Part shown: piece by piece, positions 43,187 through 53,827 of the stretch
How positions within the stretch are numbered: the stretch's first letter is position 1
Layout: each line of letters starts with the position of its first letter
Origin: Porphyra umbilicalis
Taxonomy: Eukaryota; Rhodophyta; Bangiophyceae; Bangiales; Bangiaceae
Reading direction: 5' to 3'
Length of the DNA stretch: 64,000 nt
Assembly: GCA_002049455.2 (NCBI GenBank)
Contig: KV918770.1
Span: 310,001 to 374,000 of the forward strand
The notes under the pieces: model-generated
What the model was told of the DNA's origin: nothing
Database searches by the model: none
The model's input: only the letters and a program-made list of their open reading frames with translations
Position numbers and translations under genes: made by a program

Positions 43187-44747
43187 CAAGAAACTGCGAA
43201 GTTGATACGCCGAGTGTGCGCGCGAGCGCGGTTGCGGACGAAAATGTCGTACAGACTCTGGTCAGTAATGACCGGGATCCCATCGACCACGTCGGTCGGG
43301 CCAACGTGCGCGTCGAACGAGCCGCGAGGCTGAGGCGAACATGCATCTCCGGGTCGGTGGACCAAACGACATCGGGTCCGTCACCCGCAACGGCGTGAGC
43401 CACGTGCGCCGCGCCGCCGGCAGTTGCCGCCCTTGCCCGCGTTGCCGGCTCTCGACGCCCGCGCCGCAAGGCGAATCGCCCGCGTCGCCGGCCGTTGCCA
43501 CCCTTGCCCGCGCCGCAAGGCGAACTGCCTGCGCCGCAAGGCGAATCGCCCGCGCCGCAAGGCGAACTGCCTGCGCCGCAAGGCGAATCACCCGCGCCAA
43601 CGGCTGCCGTCAACCGCGCCGCCAGGCGAGCCGCCCGCGTCGCAGGCCAATGCCGCCCTTGCCTGCGCCGCAAGGCGAATCGCCCGCGTCGCTGGCCGAT
43701 GCCGCCCTTGCCCGCGTCGCCGGCCGTCGCCACCCTTGCCTGCGCCGCAAGGCAAATCGCCCGCGTCGCCGGCCGTCGCCACCCTTGCCCGCGCCGCAAG
43801 GCGAATCGCCCGTGCCGCCAGGCGAACCGCCCGCGTCGCTGGCCGATGCCGCCCTTGCCTGCGCCGCATGGCAAATCGCCCGTGCCGCCAGGCGAACCGC
43901 CCGCGTCGCTGGCCGATGCCGCCCTTGCCTGCGCCGCATGGCAAATCGACCGTGCCGCCAGGCGAACCGCCCGCGTCGCTGGCCGATGCCGCCCTTGCCC
44001 GCGCAGGCGGCCCTTGACGCCCGCGACGCAAGGCGAATCGCCCGCGTCGCCGGCCGTTGCCGCCCTTTCCCGCGCCGCAAGGCGAACCACCCGCGCCACC
44101 GGCTGTTGTCGACCGCGCCGCAAGGCAGAAATTACCCGCGCCGCCAGGCAAACCGCCCGCGCCGCCGGCCGTTGCCGCCCTTGCCCGCGTTGCCGCCCCT
44201 CGACACCCGCGCCGCCAGGCGAACCACACGTGCCGACGCCGCGCTTGGCCAACGGGCGCGCCGCCCGCACCGCCGGGCGTGCCACCCTTGCCGCCGCCGC
44301 GCTTGGCCAACGGGCATGCCGCCCGCCCAGCCGGGCGTGCCACCCTTGCCGCCGCCGCGCTTGGCCAACGGGCATGCCGCCCGCCCAGCCGGGCGTGCCA
44401 CCTTTACCGCCGCCGCGCTTGGCCACCGGGCGCGCCGCCCGGACTGCCGGACTTGCCGCCCTTGCCGCCCTTGCCGCCCTTGTGCCTTGCCGCAGGGCGC
44501 GCCGCCCGCGTTTCCGACCTCGCCGTCCTTGCCGACCTTGCCTTCCTTGCGCCTTGCCGCCCTTGCCGACCTTGCCTTCCTTGCGCCTTGCCGCCCTTGC
44601 CGCCGTCGCCGCCGGGCTTGCCGCCCTTGCCGCCGTCGCCGCCGGGCTTTCCGCGCTTGCCGCCGTGCGCGCCGCCCCCCCCACCCAGCGCAAACCCACA
44701 CTCACCGGGCCCACCACCTCGCGGTGTGCCACCTTGCGGCGGCGCAC
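43174..44747 (-). pseudogene. Antisense frame remnant, first internal copy
   Basis: On the strand opposite pol, an N-terminal segment matches the antisense frame at 48937-51249 (RRRKVAHREV start). A second match lies close to pol (DVVDGIPVITDQSLYDIFVRNRARAHTRR against EVVDGVPRVTDNRLYEMCVRNRARAHTRR). The match then stops: the C-terminal two thirds of the antisense protein is deleted. Between the two anchors lies GC-rich repeat DNA with 70-bp units (GCGCCGCATG at 43861 and 43931, next boundary about 44001). Seventy is not divisible by three, so the 559-codon open frame here is mostly compositional. Confidence 0.7.
43440..44680. repeat. GC-rich tandem repeats expanding the antisense frame
   Basis: Degenerate units built on CGCAAGGCGAATCGCCCGCG and GCCCTTGCC. 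At least three consecutive 70-bp periods lie near 43791-44001, then GCTTGGCCAACGGGC units at 44245-44430 and GCCGCCCTTGCC units to 44660. The region replaces the deleted part of the antisense gene in this copy. Confidence 0.8.
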
Positions 44748-45354
44748 CCCTACTCAACCTTGCCGTTAGGCCTCAACCTGTGCGCGAGCACGATGACACG
44801 GGATGGCCCCGTGCCGACAAACGGAGACCCGCACAAGACACGGTGGTAACCGGCCGCAGGGTACGCACCCCCCCCCCCCCCCCCCCCTTCCCCTCGGCAA
44901 CAAGCACCCGCGTCCCGGCTTTCGCCTTCTCGCCGGGGTAGTCAAACCCCGACGAAGCTGGCGCCACACGGCACCGACGATGGCCACCCCAGCACGTGCT
45001 GCTCGACGCGCCGCCGCGAACATGGGTCTTAACCCTGGCACCCGCGCCCGCCCCCGCACCAACGTACCCACACGCGTGGAACCGCCCGCGCCGGCACGCC
45101 TACGCGTAAGCGTCGAGCTGACCCGCAGATCAACCTGCCCGCCACGCAAGCACGCGCGTGCGTGATCGGACGGTCGCGGCCGACGCCGGCGAACCGCCAC
45201 TTCCCCCCAATCGGGACTGAGCGGCGCGCCCCTTCGCGACTCCCGCCGCCCGGGCAGTTACGCCCGCGCGCGCCCGTAAGAGTCCGCGATTGCCCAATCG
45301 GGTTCCACCATTCTCGGATCTCACCGGGACGGTTCGAATCTCGCGTTGGAGGTA

Positions 45355-45746
45355 TGTAGCATATTTCTGCTCCCAATTGGCAATTAGCCACGAGTAGCCC
45401 CCTTGACTGGCTGAATCCACGGATTTGTGTGACTCGGCTTGTGGCACGCCCTTTGGGGGGTTACTTCCGCATTGTTTATTTTTATTGCTTGTTTGCTTGC
45501 CTGTCTTATCTGTCTGCCGGCACTCATTACGATCGCTTGATCGGATGGTCGATCGACCAGTGCCGTTGTTTGTATTAAACCACCGTGGGTCCGGGGTCGC
45601 CGTCGTGGGCACCACCCGGCTCCCCATCGGATGCCCTCCAACAAAAGGTCTTCTTCCTCGCCGCGACGGCGATAGAACTCGCTTTATTGCTTGGCTACGG
45701 TCGGTCTCAGTACACTGGTAATTGAACTAACGTTATTAATACCACA
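45355..45746 (+). repeat. LTR B (middle LTR), 392 bp
   Basis: Starts TGTAGCATATT, ends AATACCACA. It has six substitutions and one T deletion relative to LTR A. On its left it shares with LTR C the pre-LTR sequence CGCGTTGGAGGTA, so it stands in 3'-LTR context. On its right it is joined directly to reverse-transcriptase coding sequence, with no primer binding site. Confidence 0.95.
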
Positions 45747-48700
45747 GATATTATCCTCCGGGGTTTGAAGTGGCAGATATGCCTCGTCTACTTAGACGAT
45801 GTCATCATCTTCTCCGCAAACGCGGAACAACACGTCAAAGACGTTGACACGGTTCTTCACCGTCTCCGTGAAGCCGGGGTCACCCTCAACTTGGAAAAGT
45901 GTACGTGGTTCTCCGATGAGGTCGAGTACCTAGGACACATTGTCCGCCCCGGGCAACTGCGCGTGCACAACAAGAACGTGGATGCTCTGAAGCATGCCAA
46001 GTTCCCAACCACAAAGACCCAGCTGAAAAGCTTCATGGGAATGTGCAACGTCTATCGACGGTTTGTCCAAGACTTTGCCAAATGAGCAAAGCCCCTGAAC
46101 GCCCTGACTAGGGCCGAGATCCCACCGGATTTACCACCACCGACGGACGTGGCTATCGCCGCCTTCGAGGACCTTCGCAACGCACTGTTGTGCCCACCGG
46201 TACTTGCCTTGCCGAAGGCCAACCGGAAGCTCGTCGTTGACGTGGACGCCTGCGCCGACCAAGTTGGTTGTACCCTCCTCCAAGAGGAGCCGGGCGAACT
46301 GCTTCACCCTGTCGGGTATTGGAGCCGAGATCTCACTGCTGCAGAGCAAAACTACTCCACCACGGAGCGAGAATGCCTCGGCGTTGTGTGGGCTGTCCTC
46401 AAGTTGAGGCACTTCCTCGACGGACAACGCTTCCTCATCCGAACGGATCACCAAGCACTTAGCTGGATCTACAGCACGACCGACTCAAGCGGACGCTTGA
46501 TGCGATGGCGACTTCGCCTCTCCGAATATACATTCGATATGGTTTATAAACCAGGTGCATCTCACCACTTGCCCGACTTCCTGTCGCGCGCCTCTACGGT
46601 GGCGCCGCCAGAAGATATCCATGATGATATACCTTGTCTGGCATTGGCCGAGACGGCCAACGGCTTAAGAACGGGGAGGTACACGGGTACCGACACACCG
46701 GAACCGGTGGAGTTTGACGACGTTGTCGAAGCACAACAAACAGACGACTTCTGCGTCGAGATGTCCACTCGCGTGGAGCGCGGAACGGCCAAGGCCTTCT
46801 TCCGCGATGAGCATCACGCTCTGTACCGCCGTGCGCCTTACGGCAAACAATTGGTTATTCCAAAGTCGCTACGCGAACGCGTGTTGACCCTCGAGCACCA
46901 CGCAACCGTGGCCGCCCATCCTGGTATGAACCGGATGTATTACACCATGCGCAAGGCATACTACTGGCCTTCAATGGTGACGGATATTCATTCGACCATC
47001 ACCAAATGCACAACGTGTGCGCAAAACCGCCTCGCCTTGCGGCGACACACCACGCCCCTGACCCTGTTCCAGGCTACCGAGCCTCTCACGGAGCTATCCG
47101 TTGACATCTTTGGGCCCATCCCGGCCTCCAAGAAGGGCAACCGCTTCATCTTGGTTATCACCGACCGCTTCGCCAAGCTCACCAAGTGCGTCGCCTTGCG
47201 GCGAATCACGGCTTTGTCAGTGGCGGCAGCCATCATCGACGCGTGGGTGTCAGCCTACGGGCCACCGGACCGAATCCTATCGGACCAAGGGCCCCAGTTC
47301 ATGTCGAACTTCTTCATCGCTGTGATGAAAATGCTTGGCATTGAAACGGTTCGCACCACGGCGTATCATCCCCAAACCAATGGGCAAGTTGAACGGTACA
47401 ACCGTACCATGGCTACGCAGCTGCGACACTACGTCGCCGACGACCCATCACGATGGGATGAGCTACTCCCGGTAATCACCATGGCGTATAATAGCCAACC
47501 ACATCGGTCGACGGGCATCGCCCCATTTGAGCTTGTTATCTCAAGGCGGATCCCCAACCTCACGGTTCGCAACTTGCCCCCGGGCACTCCGCTTACCAAT
47601 AAGGGAAAGCTCAAGGATGGGTCACCCCTAGCTCGCAAGCGCGAGTTCATGGCCCGCCTGCGCAAGCAGATCCCCATCGTGGTCGAGGCCTTGCGTAAGA
47701 CGCAACAACGTTACAAACGTAACTTCGACCATCGGGTCGCAACCCGCAATGCGGACGTCAAGATCGGCGACTACGTATACACGACCAACCACGATCGGCA
47801 AAACAAGCTGCAAAGCAAAGCCATTGGACCCTTCGTGGTCGTCGACGCGGACGTGGACGCCTCCACGTTTGTCATTGACATTGACGGCGAGGAGAAACGC
47901 GTCAGCAGTGACCATGTCACCCCCGCTCCTCGTCCAACGACGACGGACAAGGTTCCACACCCCTTGCTAGATGGTCTAGACCAACGCAAGTCAACCCCGG
48001 CAACTGCCGATGAGTATGTGATCGACAAACTCCTAGGCTTACGCCAGACGGGTGACAGCTATAGCGCTAAGGTGCGCTGGTTCGACTACGGGTCGAAAGA
48101 CGACACCTGGGAACCCCTGGAGAACCTCCCCCGCAACCTGGTGGTGCGTTTCCTTCGACAGAAGAAGAAGCATGTACCGGGGTACGAGTGGCAAACGCCA
48201 ACGCGACGAAGTCGCCGACAGGCCGGGCTCACAACCGTGGCCAACATCGTCATGGACTCCACGTGGATACCCACTATCCAACATGTCCATGTTACCGGTG
48301 ACGGAGTTATCCATGCCGATGTCTCTTGGACAGAGTCAAGTACCAATGTTGCAATTAAGGAAGTAATTCCTGTGGCGTGGCTCAAGTCCACTCTGCTGTC
48401 CATGACGCGCAACTTTGCGTATGACACCCATCGTGCCTTGCGGCATTTCTCTCGGCTGAACCGTGTTTACGGCCCGTACACATATGTGTGGCCGAAATCC
48501 GCACAGGCGACACTCATCGGGAGCGATCCCCCCGTACCAGTGCTCCCCAACGGGTTTCTGGTACCTCCGGTGCAACACTTGGACTCAGTCCTTGGAAGCT
48601 TGGTAACAACCACAGAAGAAGCAACCGTGGTAATACCACAATGGACCAACGCCAGTTGGTACGCTACTTCCATACGTGCATGTTTCGAGTACGAAGTGCT

Positions 48701-48794
48701 TTTATCAGCAGACTCAAGGGATACAAATCCCACAACAGGGGCCATGATGGCCTGCCACTTCCTTCATCGCTATGACGATAAACAGAAAAACTGA
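45747..48794 (+). pseudogene. pol: 5'-deleted pol of the second internal copy
   Basis: The sequence right after LTR B equals the first copy from 40151 (GATATTATCC), inside reverse transcriptase just before YLDD. About 3.3 kb (PBS, gag, protease, start of RT) is missing. The rest is nearly identical to 40151-43186. CGA in the first copy is TGA here at 46083-46085, a stop consistent with CpG deamination. Downstream the frame is open from 46149 to 48794 through RNase H, integrase and chromodomain. It cannot make a full Pol and must depend on another copy. Confidence 0.92.
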
Positions 48795-48936
48795 GAAGTG
48801 GATACGAACATGTCAAACGACAAACAACAACAAGACGAAGAAACATCAACACCCTAAAAAGGCGTAAGACCCCGACATTGTCAACCCCACCCCCCCACCG
48901 GGGTCAACCGAGCAAGTCACTGAGCAGTGAACCTCG

Positions 48937-51249
48937 CTACTCCTCGTCGTCACGACGACGCGAGTCCCGACGGGAATCGCGGCTCGCGCCAACACTGGCC
49001 GCCGACTCCTGCGAGACACTACGCGCACGCGTGTTGCGCGCCGAGTGCGGAACCCCCGTCGACGGGCCTCCGCCCTCGTGGGTCTGACGAGCAAGGATGC
49101 TCTGCGCGTTGAAGCGCGCCGGCGCGGCCTCCTCCTCTGGCTGTATAGCCTCGAGGTGCTGGGCGAAGCGCCCGTAGTTGGCCTCGCCGTCAACGGCGCG
49201 AGCCACGGCATGTCCAATAATGGACAAAGCCGACTCGACACCCCGTCCGTCCGCGCGCTCAACAGCGGTACGCAAGCCTGCGATCTGCTCGACCCAGGCG
49301 CTAGCCACCGCCGACAAGGCTGCCCCGCGGGGCGCGCGAACGCGTACATCGCGCGCGCGCGCCGACCCAAACAAGGCAACCGCCGCGGTTGACGACGCGC
49401 GGGTCGGCCAAGTGGCATCCACCGACCGTGGCGGAGAGGGCGAGCGATCGCGCCGCGGTGAACGCGGGCGGTGGCGGCCCTCGCGGGCGTCGCCAACGGC
49501 GTGAGCCCAGGTCCGACGACCACGACGCCACACCCCGCGATGGTTCGAAGTAATTCGAGCCATCGGGAGTGGCGCGTTCGGGTCCAACGCCCAGTCGAAA
49601 TCGACACAAGGGTGGCGCAGGCAAAAGCCGTATTCCTTGGTCGGGTCGACCGTGACCCGCACCTGCCGGGCTTCCCCGGAGTCGCGGTCGCGCCAGACGA
49701 CGTCCTTAAGGACCTCCCGCCAGGGAAACGCCGTCACGGCTTGACGCATCTTGCCGTACAAGACGTACTTGGCCTCGCCGTCGGGCGCGTCCTTCAACTT
49801 GGACGTATCCAACGCGTCGAAATGACGAAGCGTCTTCGTGTCCAAGTGGACGAAGAGCTCGTCCTCCTGCAGGGTGTGAACCCACGCAGCAACTAAGTTG
49901 CAGTAGTACTCGGAGTACACCTCCTGCCAGACGGAGCTGTAGGCGTTGCGCAACGCGTCCGCCATGTAGGACACCACCACGGGGGTCGCCACCCACAACC
50001 CCGTGTGGGGCTCCCAGTCCGGGATAGGCGGAAGCCAACGGGACAAGTCGAACGCCCGTGGCGCACGGAGAAATACAGCCGCCCACGCGGTAGGCATCAA
50101 CTCGCGACCGCGAAAGAAGCGCGTGTCAGCGGCCCGACGGTGGTCGGATGGGAACATCGGCAGCCGAAAGGGGTTCGGCAACCCGGTGACCCGCGGACTG
50201 CGGTCATCTTCGACATTGTCGTTCTCCTCGTGCTTCACCAGCGCAAGCTGCTCGAGGTACGGCTCCAGACCGGAGTCGTGCCCGAACGGGACCGAAAGGT
50301 CCTCGGCGAGAGCCCTCTTGAGGAAGACGGCCTTCGGCCAGTTGCGCAGCAAGCGACAAAACGAGTTGGCCGCTGCCTCGATCGACTCTGTACCCTTCAC
50401 AGGGAACATAAGCGCATTGGCGTACACCAAGCGGTGGAACGGGTGCAACGGCAGTTGGTACCGCACGACCTCGTTGCAAAACGACATCACCTCGTATACA
50501 CGACGCTGAGGTCCCTGGTTCCCGAAGTACGGGTCCCCATGGACCTCGGCCACGCGGTCGCCCGCGTGGTCCGGCAACCCGGCTTGCGCCATCACGTCGA
50601 TGAAGTCGGGCAACGCCTCGTAGTGAGCGTAAACACGGCGCGTGTGCGCACGAGCGCGATTGCGTACGCACATCTCGTACAGACGGTTGTCGGTGACCCG
50701 CGGGACCCCATCGACCACCTCTACAGGGTTGGCGTGCACGTAGTACGAGCCGCGAGGCCGAAACTGGCGCAAGACCTCTGGGTCCGCGGAGCAATCCACT
50801 TCCGGATGGCCACCCGCGGCGGCATGCGCCCCGTCGATGGCCTCACCGCCACCGGCAACGCCGACGTCCACCGCCATCGCGGCGGAATCCGCCATCGCGT
50901 TGGCCGTCCGGGGGGTGTTTACCCTGGCCGTCGCCGCCGGGCTGGCCGCGCTTGCCGCCCTTGCCGCCGTCGCCGCCGGGCTGGCCGCGCTTGCCGCCCT
51001 TGCCGCCGTCGCCGCCGGGCTGGCCGCGCTTGCCGCCCTTGCCGCCGTCGCCGCCGGGATGGCCGCGCTTGCCGCCCTTGCCGCCGTCGCCGCCGGGCTG
51101 GCCGCGCTTGCCGCCCTTGCCGCCGCGCTCGCCGCCCTTGCCGCCGGGCTTGCCGCCTTGCCGCCGTGCGCGCCGCCCCCCCCCACTCCGCGCAAACCCA
51201 CACTCACCGGGCCCAACACCTCGCGGTGTGCCACCTTGCGGCGACGCAC
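48937..51249 (-). CDS. Antisense-strand protein of the Ty3 element (family A), unknown function
   Basis: A long frame on the strand opposite gag/pol, between the pol 3' end (143 bp away, convergent) and the 3' LTR. The open frame is 770 codons; ATG 50895 gives 652 residues and is my preferred start. The N-terminal extension is a 13-residue Ala-rich repeat encoded by 39-bp units. The core is globular and unlike any family I know (VRNRARAHTRRVYAHYEALP, SFCRLLRNWPKAVFLKRAL, RGRELMPTAWAAVFLR, WVATPVVVSY, FPWREVLKDVVW). An Arg/Ser-rich segment (RRDRSPSPPRS) and a charged tail end it. Ordered motifs recur in the antisense frame of the other Ty3 family at 55933-58908. Antisense genes are known in some LTR elements (maize Grande, HTLV-1 HBZ). 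Confidence 0.72.
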   Translation of the reverse strand: MRRRKVAHREVLGPVSVGLRGVGGGGAHGGKAASPAARAASAAARAASAASPAATAARAASAAIPAATAARAASAASPAATAARAASAASPAATAARAASAASPAATARVNTPRTANAMADSAAMAVDVGVAGGGEAIDGAHAAAGGHPEVDCSADPEVLRQFRPRGSYYVHANPVEVVDGVPRVTDNRLYEMCVRNRARAHTRRVYAHYEALPDFIDVMAQAGLPDHAGDRVAEVHGDPYFGNQGPQRRVYEVMSFCNEVVRYQLPLHPFHRLVYANALMFPVKGTESIEAAANSFCRLLRNWPKAVFLKRALAEDLSVPFGHDSGLEPYLEQLALVKHEENDNVEDDRSPRVTGLPNPFRLPMFPSDHRRAADTRFFRGRELMPTAWAAVFLRAPRAFDLSRWLPPIPDWEPHTGLWVATPVVVSYMADALRNAYSSVWQEVYSEYYCNLVAAWVHTLQEDELFVHLDTKTLRHFDALDTSKLKDAPDGEAKYVLYGKMRQAVTAFPWREVLKDVVWRDRDSGEARQVRVTVDPTKEYGFCLRHPCVDFDWALDPNAPLPMARITSNHRGVWRRGRRTWAHAVGDAREGRHRPRSPRRDRSPSPPRSVDATWPTRASSTAAVALFGSARARDVRVRAPRGAALSAVASAWVEQIAGLRTAVERADGRGVESALSIIGHAVARAVDGEANYGRFAQHLEAIQPEEEAAPARFNAQSILARQTHEGGGPSTGVPHSARNTRARSVSQESAASVGASRDSRRDSRRRDDEE
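50939..51133. repeat. 39-bp tandem repeat, 5 units
   Basis: Five units of 39 bp (CTGGCCGCGCTTGCCGCCCT within each). Thirty-nine is divisible by three; in the antisense frame each encodes ATAARAASAASPA or a variant. It lies upstream of the preferred ATG of the antisense gene. Confidence 0.9.
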
Positions 51250-51950
51250 CCCTACTCAACCTTGCCGTTAGGCAGCGACCTGTGCACGAGCACGAAGACA
51301 CGGGATGGCCCCGTGCCGATAACAACGCGGACCCGCACCCCGGCTTCCGCCGTGTCGTCGGGGGAGTCAACACCCCGACGAGGGCGGCGCCTGCCGTCAC
51401 GACGACAACCAGCTGGTGCTACCCCGCGCGCCCGACTCGGTGCTAACCGGCCTGGAGGTGTGAACCCCACACCCACGCTCGGCACCACGGACCCGCGTCC
51501 CGGCTTTCGCCGTGTCGTCGGGGTAGTCAAACCCCCGACGAAGGAGGCGCCACTCGGCGCCGACGACGGTTGTCCCAACGCGTTTTGCACGACGCACCCG
51601 CGCACCAACGGGTCTTAACCCCGACGCTGGTCGCCTGTCAACCGGCCGTTTGGCCACCACGCCGACGCCGACGCCGACTCCCCTGCGAGGGCGCGTGTAC
51701 GCGCAAGCGCCGGTCGGATCCGCAGCGTCAGCTGCCCGCCACCCACGCCCACGCGTGTGTGGCGGGACGGTCGCGACCGACGACGGCGAACCGCCACCTC
51801 CCCCCAATCGGGACTGAGCGGCGCGCCCCCCACGGCTCCCACCGCCTGGGCGGTTGCGCCCGCGCGGGCCCGTAAGGGGCCGCGATCGCCCAATCGGGTT
51901 TCACCATCCTCTGATCTCACCGGGACGGTTCGAATCTCGCGTTGGAGGTA

Positions 51951-52343
51951 TGTAGCATATCTCTGCTACCAATTGGCAATTAGCCACGAGTAGCCCCCTT
52001 GACTGGCCGAATCCGCGGATGTGTGTGACTCGGCTTGTGGCACGCCCTTTGGGGGGTTCCTTCCGCATTGTTTATTTTTTATTGCTTGTTTGCTTGCCTG
52101 TTTTATCTGTCTGACGGCACTCATTACGATCGCTTGATCGGATGGTCGATCGACCAGTGCCGTTGTTTGTATTAAACCACCGTGGGTCCGGGATCGCCGT
52201 CGTGGGCACCACCCGGCTCCCCATCGGATGCCCTCCAACAAAAGGTCTTCTTCCTCGCCGCGACGGCGATAGAACTCGCTTTATTGCTTGGCTACGGTCG
52301 GTCTCAGTACACTGGTAATTGAACTAACGTTATTAATACCACA
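51951..52343 (+). repeat. LTR C (3' LTR), 393 bp
   Basis: Starts TGTAGCATATC, ends AATACCACA, and is followed by GGGGGG. Three substitutions from LTR A. Preceded by CGCGTTGGAGGTA, a weak polypurine tract. The region 51250-51950 between it and the antisense frame holds no other gene I can support. Confidence 0.95.
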
Positions 52344-52348
52344 GGGGG

Positions 52349-52659
52349 GATCTCCTCCCCCCCCCGGCTTTGGCGATGGCAACGATGGAGGGCGGCCGCA
52401 TCGACTTAAGCGGCCGCGGTCCGTCTATGGTCGCGACCGTGAACGTGGCGACCCTGAGGACCCCGACCAACAACGGCGCGCGATTCGACCCCGCGGAGCT
52501 TGGGACCTGGACGGTGGGCATCGTGCCCCCCCTGACCCGGTGCGCCGACCTCTCCCTCCTGGCGGTGGACGCGGCCGGCCGCCTTTCAGCCCTCCTCGAC
52601 GCCCACCCGGTCTCCCGTCTGGCCCGCCACGCCCGCCGCCGAGGCGTTTTGACAAGTAG
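52349..52659 (+). pseudogene. 3' part of the split reading frame
   Basis: This continues, in phase, the frame interrupted at 36459. It begins SPPPPGFGDGNDGGRPHRLK after the target duplication, passes a charged segment (YGRDRERGDPEDPDQQRRA) and Pro/Arg-rich sequence, and ends at TAG 52657-52659. Confidence 0.5.
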
Positions 52660-52740
52660 ATCCTTGTAAACTTTTAGCAGCTTTTACATACTTAAACAGC
52701 TGCTTTTCGCTTAGTCCATAGATAAAGCGCAGTTTCTGTT

Positions 52741-53058
52741 TTCCCTGGCCTTTAGGACAGGGTGCTCTCAAAGTGTAGTGATGCACACATATACTTAGAG
52801 AATGGGACTTGATCTCCGTTTCAGAGGTGGCAGTCTGCATTCGTGTCCTCAGGGATCTGAGGGCGTGTCAGCGTTGGAAGGGTCGCGATGACGCTAAAAA
52901 GCGAATAGAGTTACGTGGCTGAGAAGGACTCTCCTGCCACAAGGGCCACAGGGCCCGGACGGCGTCTGCCCCTCTGCCCCCCCCACCGCCCCGAGTTGCG
53001 CACGGCAACCGCGCGCAGCGACTTTCGAGGTTCGACGCGCCCACGATAACCCGCGGGT
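52741..53058. repeat. 316-bp direct repeat, left copy
   Basis: Starts TTCCCTGGCCTTTAGGACAG and ends near CCCGCGGGT. It matches 55340-55656 in the same orientation with scattered substitutions. Ends are not TG...CA, so it is not an obvious LTR. No coding content recognised. Confidence 0.9.
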
Positions 53059-53664
53059 GATCGTGCCTGCGCGCCGTCTTCTGTTGCGGCGGCGCGTCGG
53101 CGGTTGCTGAAGCCACCTAGCGGCGCGGTTGGATGCGCCCCATCGCGCGGCGATCAGTCCCACCCGCCTGGCCGTGCGCCGTGTCGGCCTCCCTGCCCGC
53201 CGTGCGCAGGTGCGCTGCGCGGCGGAGTGACGCCCCTTCTGTGGGCGTCGCGCGACGCCGGCGGACCGCCGCCGCTGCTGAGGCGGCGGCGGCATCCCTT
53301 TCTTCGCCCCACATTCTCCCCGCCACGGCAGCGTGGCTGTACGTGCCCCCGTGCGCGCTCGCGGCTATGGAGCCGACCGGCATGCCCGGTGTCGATGCGT
53401 CGCCGAGCGCGCCACCGCCCTGAAGGCCAGGGTATTGCACGCACGTGCCTGGAATTTTCTTCTAATCGCACAGCATATTCTGATGGTTTTCATGGTTTTT
53501 GACCGTGCTCTCCTGGAGGGTACGGTCATTTTATTGCTTTCCTACTCGGTTCTGGTAAATCGCCTGGTCTAAGAGAAATGCGCAGTCGTGGTCCTCTGTA
53601 TCTAGACATAATATATGAATTCTCCTAGCATAAATAAATCAAAAAGCATTCATCAAAAAGTAGC

Positions 53665-53720
53665 TATTTAATGAAAATATTTTACAAAAAAGCATTTTAG
53701 TAAAATATCTTCATTAAATA
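53665..53720. repeat. 21-bp hairpin next to the tRNA
   Basis: Arms 53665-53685 and 53700-53720 (TATTTAATGAA...ATATTTTAC) are inverted with one mismatch around a 14-base loop. AT-rich hairpins beside tRNA genes are common in organelle genomes. Confidence 0.8.
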
Positions 53721-53757
53721 CTTAAATGAAGATGAATGAATATTTTCAATACTTTGA

Positions 53758-53827
53758 GCGGGTAGCGGGAACCGAACCCACATCATGAGCTTGAAAGGCT
53801 AAGCACATACCACTAAACCATACCCGC
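53758..53827 (-). tRNA. Organelle/bacterial-type tRNA, Gly backbone with Glu anticodon (UUC), probable pseudogene
   Basis: Seventy nucleotides fold as a tRNA: the acceptor GCGGGTA pairs perfectly with TACCCGC, and a five-pair T stem (one G-U) encloses TTCGGTT. The anticodon loop is CTTTCAA with TTC at 53795-53793. The backbone (AGCC...CAAGCT, ATGATG, GGGTTCG) is that of bacterial/organelle tRNA-Gly(UCC), whose loop would be CTTCCAA; one C-to-T change gives UUC. The T loop lacks the normal A58 and one anticodon-stem pair is broken, so it is probably decayed. Confidence 0.7.

Larger units (their letters stand above)
36460..52343 (+). mobile_element. Composite Ty3/gypsy chromovirus: LTR-internal-LTR-deleted internal-LTR
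   Basis: Three near-identical 392-393 bp LTRs (36460, 45355, 51951; all TG...CA) bound two internal regions. The first has gag, pol and an antisense-frame remnant. The second lacks PBS, gag and the front of pol but has an open antisense frame. GGGGG flanks the whole unit (36455-36459 and 52344-52348), while the middle LTR has no such flanks. The outer LTRs differ by 3 substitutions, the middle from the left one by 6 substitutions and one indel. So the outer two look like the pair made in one integration, with the third LTR internal. The chromodomain on integrase places it among chromoviruses. Confidence 0.85.

Noticed and set aside
43068-44747. Intact antisense gene in the first internal copy
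   Set aside because: Two thirds of the conserved core is missing and the repeats are 70 bp, so the long frame is not constrained coding.
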